From an uncultured Clostridia bacterium (lineage in GTDB: Bacteria; Bacillota; Clostridia; Lachnospirales; Anaerotignaceae): a stretch of 27,760 nt of DNA. The position numbers and the translations under genes were made by a program. Below the pieces are notes generated by a model, which saw nothing but the letters and a program-made list of their open reading frames with translations, did no database searches and was not told the DNA's origin. Of the stretch, positions 14,315 through 22,185 are shown one piece after another (position 1 is the first letter of the stretch; each line of letters starts with the position of its first letter). The DNA lies in the NCBI GenBank assembly GCA_910587195.1, contig CAJUKL010000031.1, forward strand, positions 1 through 27,760. Direction: 5' to 3'.

Positions 14315-16722
14315 TGGATTTCTGCACCATCAAAATAATGTTCTAAAATTTGCTTGTAGTCAAATCCTTGCTCTGCCATACCCATAGCACCATATTGACT
14401 CATGCCTGCACCATGTCCATTACCACCACCATATATTGTAATGCTTTCTAACCTTTCTGGCGTTTTTTGCTCCTCTATGGCAATAAAAGCACTTGGTAAT
14501 ATCATATAATTTTGCTTTTCACTGCCATCTTTTAACTGCAATATTACATCTGTTTCTCCTGCTTTGACAGGTCTTAATACATTTCTAATAGCATATTCTG
14601 TTTTGACACGTGCACTTCCTTTTTCCCCTGTTACTGTTAAAAACATAGCATTTCCACCTTCTCCTCTTTCTGAAATAGTAATGCTTTGTATGGTTCCTAA
14701 ATCAGAAGGATTTCCCACTTTCCATGTACCATCCTGTTGTAATACCTCTACTAAATTATGATTTGATTGGTATATCTCTTGTATCCTTCTGCTTAAATCT
14801 TGAATTACTTCCTGTGGTAATGTTGTTTTCCAACGAAACCATGGAGAAGCACTGTCATAACTTTCTACTTCCCAGTTTTTAAAAAATGCATCTGCAATTT
14901 CTTCTTTGCTTAAATCTCCTACCTCTTTTGTTAATCCTTGTGGTTTACTAATTAAATACCCTTTATTTTCAGATGGGAATATTTTTCCATTATCTTCTGC
15001 CCAAACTTCTCCAGAATTTGCTGTAACTCCTGCAGATGTAGAATAAAAATTAGCATTAACAACTTTATCTCCATATGTTACAACCATGCCTTCTGTTTCT
15101 TCTACTGCTCTATCTGAAATTTCTTGTGTTTGACTGCCATTATATACCTGACTATTTGTAGAATCATCTACATGCGCACCATAGTCAGCATAACGGTTTG
15201 CAAAAAATTGATTATATGCATAACTTCTTGCAGAAACTGCTTGCACTTTTAATGGTTCTAAACCAAAACTAACTGGCATTTCAAATGGTACTACCCCTTT
15301 TAAATAAGTTTCAAATGGTACTTCATTAATGATAATAAAACCATTTGGAGCCTTTTCTAACTCCAAACTGCCCCTATATTGTGGCGCAACTCCATTTCTC
15401 ATAATACTTTTTATTGTAAATTGTCCGCCATCTTCTGTTGTTACATAAACTCTACCTTTTTCAAAAAGCCCTAAATCATTTTCTGGTGTTAATGTTACTT
15501 CTTCTCCTGCCTGAAAGGCTTTTGTAATATCTCCATCTCGTAAAATAAAAGGTTTATCTGCTGTCAGTACAACATTTGGCTGCTCATACCCTTGATATCC
15601 TGTATCACTTAAAAGAACTCTAATATTTTGAGGACTAGCTTCCCGTCGAATCACTGCTGCCGCTACTTTTCCATCTTTATAATAAAAGTCTGCAATATCT
15701 GTACCACTAATTAAACGTGTTACTGGTCGCCTTGTTACAACACCATCCCTTTCTTCATATATTTTAGCATTGTCAGCCCATTCCAAAATACCATGGTTTT
15801 GTAGTTCTATGCTATGATTAGTTGCCTTTTTAATAATATCACTACCTGCATTTTCTAGTGGTGTTATCGAAAGAATTGTATCTTCTTGTATTTGTATATC
15901 TGCAATTCCGCTTTCTGGTAAATTTTGCACTTCTTGATATTCATACAATTTTACCCCATCACCTGTATCAACTTCTACTCCACTTGGAGTTGTACGGAAA
16001 AAGGCATTTTCTATAATGGGATTTTCCTCTAAAATTTCTTCTATGGCTACAACCTCTCTATCCTTTTCCAGAATTTTAATTTTTCTACTTTCTAATGGTT
16101 TTAAATTACGTCCTATTGCTGTAAAAATACCATCTTCCATTAAAAGCATTGTACCATTATCTTTTGTATCTAATAAAACTTGTTCTCTTGGCTGTATGCC
16201 ATAAGAATACAAACTATCCTCTGCCCTTCTTCCCTGCAAGGCTTCCTGAAACAATTCCAGCCACAAGCTATAGGCTACTGCCTTATCTTTATTTTCATCG
16301 TTAATTGTAATTTTTGTTTGATTATCCGGATTTAAACGATTGATTAAAGATTGCATTTGTTCCAGTGTCATATTGCCTTCCGGCAAAAAATTTTCGCCAT
16401 CACCAGAAAGATAACCATCCATTACTGCTGCATTGATATAAGGATAGTACCAATCATCCACGCTAACATCATGAAAACGGATACCATTTTTCATATCCGC
16501 AATTTCTTTTGGTGTATAAAATGCTAATGCAATCATTTTTGCCATTTCTCCCCTTGTAATAGGGATATTATCTCCAAAACGTCCTACATTTGCAGATTCC
16601 ACTTGCAACAACGTGCCTGTTTTTGGGGATTGCATTGTTTGTTCTCTGGACTGCATATTCTCTTTTTTGCATCCCCCTAATAAAAGCATAGCAATACAAA
16701 ATAAAAGAGTTGTTTTTTTCAT
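14302..16722 (-). CDS. SpoIID/LytB-domain lipoprotein with N-terminal SLH region
   Basis: 806 residues from the ATG at 16722, 8 nt after AAGGAGA. Signal peptide with lipobox LLGGC (Cys18). Residues about 45-135 are SLH-like (ITRGEMAKMIALAFYTPKEI, FHDVSVDDWYYPYINAAVMDGYLSG, MTLEQMQSLINRL), suggesting cell-wall contact. A long unassigned middle follows. The C-terminal part from about residue 440 is SpoIID/LytB: INEVPFETYLKGVVPFEMP with the expected catalytic Glu, VQAVSARSYAY, FYSTSAGVTANSGEVW and GGGNGHGAGMSQYGAMGMA. SpoIID enzymes cleave denuded glycan strands during engulfment, but SpoIID itself is about 340 residues, so this is a larger paralogue. The final residues, HLLS, come from repeat copy D. 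Confidence 0.9.
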   Translation of the reverse strand: MKKTTLLFCIAMLLLGGCKKENMQSREQTMQSPKTGTLLQVESANVGRFGDNIPITRGEMAKMIALAFYTPKEIADMKNGIRFHDVSVDDWYYPYINAAVMDGYLSGDGENFLPEGNMTLEQMQSLINRLNPDNQTKITINDENKDKAVAYSLWLELFQEALQGRRAEDSLYSYGIQPREQVLLDTKDNGTMLLMEDGIFTAIGRNLKPLESRKIKILEKDREVVAIEEILEENPIIENAFFRTTPSGVEVDTGDGVKLYEYQEVQNLPESGIADIQIQEDTILSITPLENAGSDIIKKATNHSIELQNHGILEWADNAKIYEERDGVVTRRPVTRLISGTDIADFYYKDGKVAAAVIRREASPQNIRVLLSDTGYQGYEQPNVVLTADKPFILRDGDITKAFQAGEEVTLTPENDLGLFEKGRVYVTTEDGGQFTIKSIMRNGVAPQYRGSLELEKAPNGFIIINEVPFETYLKGVVPFEMPVSFGLEPLKVQAVSARSYAYNQFFANRYADYGAHVDDSTNSQVYNGSQTQEISDRAVEETEGMVVTYGDKVVNANFYSTSAGVTANSGEVWAEDNGKIFPSENKGYLISKPQGLTKEVGDLSKEEIADAFFKNWEVESYDSASPWFRWKTTLPQEVIQDLSRRIQEIYQSNHNLVEVLQQDGTWKVGNPSDLGTIQSITISERGEGGNAMFLTVTGEKGSARVKTEYAIRNVLRPVKAGETDVILQLKDGSEKQNYMILPSAFIAIEEQKTPERLESITIYGGGNGHGAGMSQYGAMGMAEQGFDYKQILEHYFDGAEIHLLS

Positions 16723-16807
16723 ATATTTGTTCTCCTTCCTCTTTTGCAAAAAACTTGTACCATTTTTATCATTTTATTCTAAAAAAAGAAATTTATTCCT
16801 ATCAATA

Positions 16808-16920
16808 CGCTTTCTTGAAAGAACGCTTAGCAAAGAACTTTTGTGCGAAACTAGCGTTTCGCTACTGTATATTGAAGTGAAATAATTGTTGTAGTAGAAT
16901 GACAGCGGTACACCACCAAT
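16808..16920 (+). repeat. Modular hairpin repeat, copy E (truncated)
   Basis: Imperfect hairpin 1 CGCTTTCTT-GA-AAGAACGC (16808-16826), CAAAGAACTTTTGTGC, hairpin 4 GCGAAAC-TAGC-GTTTCGC (16845-16862), then a degraded core GAATGACAGCGGTACACCACCAAT. Hairpins 2 and 3 are absent, although CTTTTTTGATAAAAAA at 16935 may be a relic of hairpin 2. Unlike the other copies it lies upstream of a divergent gene, not after a stop codon. It occupies part of the 484-bp gap before the sugar operon. Confidence 0.7.
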
Positions 16921-17019
16921 AAAAAATTTAACTACTTTTTTGATAAAAAATATGGAACTTTTTGAAGATATTTTTATGTTTTTTTCAAAAAAGAAAAGAG
17001 CAATCATAGGATAAATTAA

Positions 17020-17077
17020 AAAATATTATAACTTTTTTGAAAAATATTATAACTTTTTTATAAAATTATACTTTTTT
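17020..17077 (+). repeat. Three direct repeats at 21-bp spacing upstream of the sugar operon
   Basis: AAAATATTATAACTTTTTT occurs at 17020-17038 and identically at 17041-17059; a shortened version, AAAATTATACTTTTTT, begins at 17062. Starts are 21 bp apart, two turns of the helix. Further AACTTTTT(T)GA-like words lie at 16935 and 16956. The cluster is about 130 bp upstream of the substrate-binding-protein start. It could be an operator array, an UP-element-like curved region, or simple AT-rich duplication. Confidence 0.7.
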
Positions 17078-17124
17078 CTCTTAAAATTTTATAAAATAAT
17101 CAACTTTTTTTTAAAGATGGTCTG

Positions 17125-17153
17125 TTTCAAAATTGCCATTCGTATATTATAAT
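17125..17153 (+). promoter_or_regulatory. Possible promoter of the pentose operon
   Basis: TATAAT at 17148-17153 is a perfect -10. The best -35 at 17-nt spacing is TTTCAA (17125-17130), which is weak, so an activator could be needed. The leader would be about 47 nt. I found no convincing AraR operator or cre site nearby. Confidence 0.4.
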
Positions 17154-17206
17154 AAGGACATAAACAAAAACGGATGTAAAAAATTTTTTTAAGGGGGAAA
17201 TACAAA

Positions 17207-18247
17207 ATGAAAAAAAGAGTGTTATCTATTATTGCTATGCTGGCTATGACAGTTTCTATGGCAGCTTGTAGTTCAGGCGGCAGTGACACACCTGCTCCAA
17301 CTCCAACAGAAGGAGAAGAAGGTGGCGAAGTTTCTAGTGATGCAGGTGATTTAATTACAGTTGGTTATGCACAAGTTGGTGCAGAATCTGACTGGAGAAC
17401 AGCAAACACAGAATCTTTTAAATCTACTTTTACAGAAGACAAAGGCTATAAATTGATTTTTGATGACGCACAACAAAAACAAGAAAATCAAATTAAAGCA
17501 ATTCGTTCTTTTATTCAACAAGATGTTGACTACATAGTAGTTGCTCCTGTTGTTGAAACAGGTTGGGAAACTGTTTTAGAAGAAGCAAAAGAAGCTGGTA
17601 TTCCTGTTATTCTTTCTGACCGTATGATGCAATTATCTGATGATGAATTATATGTTGCATGGGTTGGTGGTAACTTTGTAAAAGAAGGCGAAACTTGTGG
17701 CGAATGGTTAGCAGATTATTTGGAAGCACAAGGACGTGGCTCAGAAGATATTAACATTGTAACAATTCAAGGCACTATCGGTGCATCTGCACAAGTAGGA
17801 CGTACAGAAGGCTTTGGCAATATTTTAGCACAACATGACAACTGGAAAATGCTTGATATGCAATCTGGTGAATTTACACAGGCAAAAGGACAAGAAGTTA
17901 TGGAATCTTTCTTAAAGAGCTATGACGACATTGATGTAGTTATTTGTGAAAACGATAATGAAGCATTTGGTGCTATCGATGCTATCAAAGCAGCAGGAAA
18001 AACTTGCGGCCCTGACGGAGATATTATTGTAGTTGGTTTTGACTCTGTAAAAGCAGCATTTGAATCTATGATAGCTGGTGATTTGAATGCAACATTTGAA
18101 TGTAACCCACTTCATGGTCCACGTGTAGATGAAATCATTAAAAAATTGGAAGCAGGAGAATCTGTTGAAAAAATTCAATATGTAGATGAAGCATATTTTG
18201 ATACAAGCATGGATTTAGAAACAATTTTACCAGAAAGAGCATACTAA
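17207..18247 (+). CDS. ytfQ: Sugar ABC transporter substrate-binding lipoprotein, YtfQ/AraU type
   Basis: 346 residues. Signal peptide with lipobox (MAAC, Cys21), then a Thr/Pro/Glu linker and a periplasmic-binding-protein type 1 domain (Peripla_BP_4). ITVGYAQVGAESDWRTANTESFKS near the start and RSFIQQDVDYIVVAPVVETGWETVLEEAKEAGIPVILSDR are characteristic of the YtfQ group, which binds furanose sugars. Later blocks are VEGTxGAS-like IQGTIGASAQVGRTEGF and DVVICENDNEAFGAIDAIKAAG. It is the first gene of the operon and is followed by a hairpin with T tract, which would make it more abundant than the ATPase and permeases. The araABD genes downstream point to L-arabinose. Confidence 0.92.
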   Translation: MKKRVLSIIAMLAMTVSMAACSSGGSDTPAPTPTEGEEGGEVSSDAGDLITVGYAQVGAESDWRTANTESFKSTFTEDKGYKLIFDDAQQKQENQIKAIRSFIQQDVDYIVVAPVVETGWETVLEEAKEAGIPVILSDRMMQLSDDELYVAWVGGNFVKEGETCGEWLADYLEAQGRGSEDINIVTIQGTIGASAQVGRTEGFGNILAQHDNWKMLDMQSGEFTQAKGQEVMESFLKSYDDIDVVICENDNEAFGAIDAIKAAGKTCGPDGDIIVVGFDSVKAAFESMIAGDLNATFECNPLHGPRVDEIIKKLEAGESVEKIQYVDEAYFDTSMDLETILPERAY

Positions 18248-18281
18248 TTTAATTAGCAGCCCAGTATGAATTTGACAAATG

Positions 18282-18333
18282 AGAAAGTGTGGGGTCGGAA
18301 TTTGGCTCCTACTCTACACTTTCTTTTTGTTTA
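18282..18333 (+). terminator. Intra-operon terminator or attenuator after the binding-protein gene
   Basis: AGAAAGTGT (18282-18290) pairs with ACACTTTCT (18316-18324), followed by TTTTTGTTT. The loop is 25 nt. It lies between the binding-protein gene and the ATPase gene, which are 140 nt apart. Partial readthrough is the usual way to lower transporter-subunit synthesis relative to the binding protein. Confidence 0.75.
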
Positions 18334-18387
18334 CAAAAAAGTAAGCAAAAAAATGGAAAAAAAGGTAAAAAAAGGGGGTTTGCTTTT

Positions 18388-19905
18388 ATGGAAAAAAATT
18401 CTGTGTTGGAAATGCGAGGAATTTATAAGACCTTTCCCGGCGTAAAAGCATTGCAAAATGTAGACTTTACCCTTGAAAAAGGTGAAATACATGCCTTGAT
18501 GGGGGAAAATGGTGCCGGAAAATCTACCCTAATTAAGGTATTAACAGGGGTAGAGGAGTTTGAAACAGGACAAATTATGATTGATGGAAACGATAAACCA
18601 ATTATTAATCATAGTCCACAAGAAGCACAAAACAATGGAATTAGTACAGTGTATCAAGAAGTTAATCTTTGTCCTAATCTTTCTGTAGCAGAAAATCTTT
18701 TTATTGGCAGAGAACCAAAAAAAGGTGGCTTGATTGACTGGAAAACAATGAATCAAAGAGCAAGTGATTTATTGAGTAGTTTGGATATTCATGCAGATGT
18801 AACAAAAACCATTGATAATTATTCTATTGCCATTCAACAAATGATTGCAATAGCAAGAGCAGTAGATATGTCTGCAAAAGTTTTAATATTAGATGAACCA
18901 ACTTCCTCCTTAGATGATAGCGAAGTAGAAAAGCTATTTCAGCTTATGACAAAACTAAAAAGGGAAGGGGTTGGCATTATTTTTGTAACCCACTTTTTGG
19001 AACAGGTTTATGCAGTTTGTGATAAAATTACAGTTTTGAGAAATGGGCAATTAGTAGGACAATTTACAACAGCAGAGTTACCACGTGTTCAACTGGTAGC
19101 AAAAATGATGGGAAAAGATTTTGATGATTTAGCTTCCATCAAAGGAGATACTGCCAAAGAATTTAGCGAAAAAGCGGAAGATATTACCATTAAAGCGGTA
19201 GGTCTTGGAAAGAGCGGATATATTAAACCGTTTGATTTAGTAATACATAAAGGGGAAGTACTTGGATTTACTGGTTTGTTAGGTTCTGGACGTTCCGAAA
19301 CAGTACGTCTTTTGTATGGTGCAGAAAAAGCAGATACAGGAGAACTATTTGTAAAAGGACAAAAAGTAGTAGCAAAACATCCACTTACTTCTATGAATGC
19401 AGGTATGGCTTATTTGCCAGAAGACCGTAAAAATGAAGGAATTATTGCAGACCTTTCTGTTAGAGAAAATTTAATTTTAGCACTACAGGCAAAAAGAGGT
19501 GTATTCCATTTAATCAGTAAAAAACAGCAGGAAGAATTTACAGATAAATATATTAAAATGCTTCAGGTAAAAACGGCAAGCAGAGAAACAACTATTAAAT
19601 CCCTTTCTGGCGGAAATCAACAAAAGGTAATTATTGGAAGATGGCTTTTAACAAATCCCGACTTTTTAATTTTAGATGAGCCAACAAGAGGTATTGATAT
19701 TGGTACAAAAACAGAAATTCAAAAACTAGTTTTGCAGTTAGCAGAAGAAGGTATGGCAGTTGTCTTTATATCCTCCGAAATTGAAGAAATGCTTCGAACT
19801 TGTGACCGTATGGTTGTTATGAGAGATGGCGCAAAAGTAGGAGAGTTAAGTGGTGAGGATATGAATCAATCAACAATTATGTCGACCATAGCAGGGGGGC
19901 ATTGA
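18388..19905 (+). CDS. ytfR: Sugar ABC transporter ATP-binding protein with two ABC domains, YtfR/AraV type
   Basis: 505 residues, normal for RbsA/YtfR-type tandem ATPases. First ABC domain: Walker A GENGAGKST (residues 39-47), QxV loop VYQEVNLCPNLSVAENLFIG, Walker B VLILDEPTSSLD. Its signature region reads NYSIAIQQMIAIARAV, the usual variant in this group. The second domain has the degenerate Walker A GLLGSGRSE, signature LSGGNQQKVIIGRWL and LILDEPTRGIDIG. The start is the ATG at 18388, following AAAGGGGG; an in-frame ATG at 18289 lies inside the terminator and is unlikely. It energises the two permeases that follow. Confidence 0.95.
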   Translation: MEKNSVLEMRGIYKTFPGVKALQNVDFTLEKGEIHALMGENGAGKSTLIKVLTGVEEFETGQIMIDGNDKPIINHSPQEAQNNGISTVYQEVNLCPNLSVAENLFIGREPKKGGLIDWKTMNQRASDLLSSLDIHADVTKTIDNYSIAIQQMIAIARAVDMSAKVLILDEPTSSLDDSEVEKLFQLMTKLKREGVGIIFVTHFLEQVYAVCDKITVLRNGQLVGQFTTAELPRVQLVAKMMGKDFDDLASIKGDTAKEFSEKAEDITIKAVGLGKSGYIKPFDLVIHKGEVLGFTGLLGSGRSETVRLLYGAEKADTGELFVKGQKVVAKHPLTSMNAGMAYLPEDRKNEGIIADLSVRENLILALQAKRGVFHLISKKQQEEFTDKYIKMLQVKTASRETTIKSLSGGNQQKVIIGRWLLTNPDFLILDEPTRGIDIGTKTEIQKLVLQLAEEGMAVVFISSEIEEMLRTCDRMVVMRDGAKVGELSGEDMNQSTIMSTIAGGH

Positions 19906-19907
19906 GT

Positions 19908-20966
19908 ATGAACAATGAAAAAATTAAAAATATTACATCACAAAGGTTGTTTTTGCCAATATTCTGTCTTGTGCTGGTACTTTTGATAAATATTGTAACA
20001 ACACCAAACTTTTTTTCTATCTCTATTCGTGACGGCGTGCTTTATGGTTATATTATAGACATTATCAATAGAGCTTCAGAATTAGTAATTTTGGCGATAG
20101 GCATGACATTAGTTGTATCTGCTTCCGCAGGAACAGATATTTCCGTTGGTGCTATTATGGCAGTAAGTGCAGCTGTTTGTTGTAATATTTTGAGTGGTGG
20201 CGAAAGAGCAGCAACAGAATATGCAAATCCATTAATATTAGGATTTTTAGCAGCAATTATTGTAGGTGTTTTAATCGGTTGCTTTAACGGTTTTTTAGTA
20301 GCAAAATTAAATATACAACCCATGGTTGCAACATTGATTATGTTTACAGCTGGACGTGGTATTGCACAATTAATTACAGATGGACAAATTACTTATGTTC
20401 GTGTAGATAGTTATAGAGTATTAGGCGCATCTTTTGATGGAATCCCCATTCCAACACCATTTATTGTAGCAGCAATTATGGTTGCATTTACAGCATTGCT
20501 CTTAAGCAAAACGGCGTTAGGAATGTATATCCAATCTGTTGGTATTAACAAAAAAGCATCTAGCTTTATTGGAATTAAATCCATTTTTATTATCTTTTTA
20601 ACCTATGCTTATTGTGGTTTTTGTTCTGGGCTTGCAGGCTTAATTGCATCTAGCCGTATTTATTCCGCAGACGCAAACAATATTGGTTTAAACATGGAAC
20701 TTGATGCTATTTTAGCAGTTGCGATTGGTGGCAATTCTTTGGCAGGTGGTAAATTTTCCATTGCAGGTTCTGTCATTGGTGCCTATACAATACAGGCATT
20801 GACAACAACACTTTATGCAATGCACGTTTCTTCTGACCAAGTGCCAGTTTATAAAGCAATCGTTGTTGTAATTATTGTAGCATTGCAATCACCAGGTTTT
20901 GCAAGATGGAGAAAAAATTTGGCAAAAAAGAAAAGTATGAATATTTCTCAAAAGGAGGCGGCTTAA
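19908..20966 (+). CDS. ytfT: Sugar ABC transporter permease, YtfT/AraW type
   Basis: 352 residues, multi-spanning permease of the BPD_transp_2 family. The family block ILAIGMTLVVSASAGTDISVGAIMAVSAA follows the first membrane helices. Next come GCFNGFLVAKLNIQPMVATLIMFTAGRGIAQLITDG and the late motif LDAILAVAIGGNSLAGGKFSIAGSVIGAYTIQALTTTLY. The start is the ATG at 19908 after GGGGGG; a TTG at 19902 overlapping the ytfR stop is an alternative. Paired with the next gene, it forms the heterodimeric channel typical of the YtfT-YjfF class. Confidence 0.93.
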   Translation: MNNEKIKNITSQRLFLPIFCLVLVLLINIVTTPNFFSISIRDGVLYGYIIDIINRASELVILAIGMTLVVSASAGTDISVGAIMAVSAAVCCNILSGGERAATEYANPLILGFLAAIIVGVLIGCFNGFLVAKLNIQPMVATLIMFTAGRGIAQLITDGQITYVRVDSYRVLGASFDGIPIPTPFIVAAIMVAFTALLLSKTALGMYIQSVGINKKASSFIGIKSIFIIFLTYAYCGFCSGLAGLIASSRIYSADANNIGLNMELDAILAVAIGGNSLAGGKFSIAGSVIGAYTIQALTTTLYAMHVSSDQVPVYKAIVVVIIVALQSPGFARWRKNLAKKKSMNISQKEAA

Positions 20967-20967
20967 T

Positions 20968-21984
20968 ATGAAAAATAAAAAACAATTAAATCAAACGAGC
21001 TTCCTTTTAATAATTACGATTGTACTATTTTTTGTAATGTATGGTATTGGTTGTGTTTTATTTAATGCACAAGGTTTTTCAAAAACACAAAACTTTTTAA
21101 ATCTATTTATTTCCAATGCAGGCTTAATTGTCATAGGAATTGGTATGACAGTTGTTATGATTACAGGAGGTATTGACATTAGTGTTGGTTCTTTTGTTGC
21201 CATGGGATGTATGATGTTAGCCTACATGATGGAAAAGGGGAATATTGGTGCTGTTCCCGCAGTTTTGATTGTATTAGTAACAGGGATTGTATTTGGATTA
21301 GTACAAGGATTTTTGGTTGCCTATATGGATATACAGCCATTTATTGTAACATTAGCAGGTATGTTTTTTGCAAGAGGTATGACAGCCATTATTTCAAAAG
21401 ACATGATTAGTATTACCAATGCTACCTTTATGGCATGGGCAAAAGCAAGAATTTATTTACCATTTGGTGGATATTACAATAAAAAAGGTGTTTTAATACA
21501 GCCTTATATTTATCCTACCGTTGTTATTGCAATTGTGCTTTTGATAGCTGCTTTTATTATGCTAAAATACACAAAATTTGGAAGAAGTATTTATGCAGTT
21601 GGTGGCAATGAACAATCTGCATTGATGTTAGGTTTGAATGTCAGAAAAGTAAAATTAAAAGCCTATGTATTAGATGGATTTTTATGTGGTGTTGGCAGTA
21701 TTTTATTCTGTTTAAATACCCTAGGTGGTTTCGTAGAACAGGCGAAAGGTTTTGAAATGGACGCAATCGCATCTTCTGTTATCGGTGGTACACTGTTGAC
21801 GGGCGGTGTTGGTAATGTTATTGGTACCTTATTTGGTGTATTGATTAAAGCAACGATTGAAGCATTTATTACCTTCCAAGGAACACTTTCTTCATGGTGG
21901 ACACGTATTACGATTGCAGCATTGCTTTGCTTCTTTATCGTATTACAATCCGTACTTTCTATGATGAAAACCAAAAAGCAGTAA
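20968..21984 (+). CDS. yjfF: Sugar ABC transporter permease, YjfF/AraZ type
   Basis: 338 residues, the second BPD_transp_2 permease. VIGIGMTVVMITGGIDISVGSFVAMGCMM is the family hallmark, followed by FLVAYMDIQPFIVTLAGMFFARGMTAIIS and GFEMDAIASSVIGGTLLTGGVGNVIGTLFGVLIKATIEAFI. Two different permeases plus one fused ATPase is the YtfQRT-YjfF arrangement. ATG follows AAGGAGGCGG; the gene lies 1 nt after the preceding stop. Only 5 nt after its stop, repeat copy F begins. Confidence 0.93.
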   Translation: MKNKKQLNQTSFLLIITIVLFFVMYGIGCVLFNAQGFSKTQNFLNLFISNAGLIVIGIGMTVVMITGGIDISVGSFVAMGCMMLAYMMEKGNIGAVPAVLIVLVTGIVFGLVQGFLVAYMDIQPFIVTLAGMFFARGMTAIISKDMISITNATFMAWAKARIYLPFGGYYNKKGVLIQPYIYPTVVIAIVLLIAAFIMLKYTKFGRSIYAVGGNEQSALMLGLNVRKVKLKAYVLDGFLCGVGSILFCLNTLGGFVEQAKGFEMDAIASSVIGGTLLTGGVGNVIGTLFGVLIKATIEAFITFQGTLSSWWTRITIAALLCFFIVLQSVLSMMKTKKQ

Positions 21985-21989
21985 AAATC

Positions 21990-22093
21990 CTTCCTTTCTT
22001 GAAAGAAAGGAAGCGAAAGAACTTTAATGCGAAACTTTGTTTCGCCATTGCACAATAAAGTGGAATAAGATTTATAAAGGAATGACAACCGAA
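21990..22093 (+). repeat. Modular hairpin repeat, copy F (short)
   Basis: Hairpin 1 CTTCCTTTCTT/AAGAAAGGAAG (21990-22013) differs from copies B and D (CTTACTTTCTT/AAGAAAGTAAG) by one fully compensated base pair. Hairpin 4 GCGAAAC-TTT-GTTTCGC is at 22029-22045 and a degraded core GAATGACAACCG at 22080. Hairpins 2 and 3 are absent. The copy lies inside the operon, between the permease and araA. Confidence 0.78.
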
Positions 22094-22152
22094 AGAAAAA
22101 ATAGAAAAATAAAAGTATTAGCTTTATAGAGCTCTTTCGGTTTCTTTCTTTT
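22087..22152 (+). terminator. Possible terminator or processing hairpin upstream of araA
   Basis: AACCGAAAGA (22087-22096) pairs perfectly with TCTTTCGGTT (22133-22142) around an AT-rich 36-nt loop and is followed by TCTTTCTTTT. It may separate transporter and catabolic transcripts. No clear promoter is visible between it and araA, so readthrough or processing is likely. Confidence 0.55.
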
Positions 22153-22185
22153 AAAAAGGAACAAAAAATAGAGGAGGAATAGACT

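Noticed and set aside
16923..17206. AraR operator or cre (CcpA) site for the pentose operon
   Set aside because: I looked for palindromes like ATTTGTACGTACAAAT and TGWAANCGNTNWCA and found no acceptable match.
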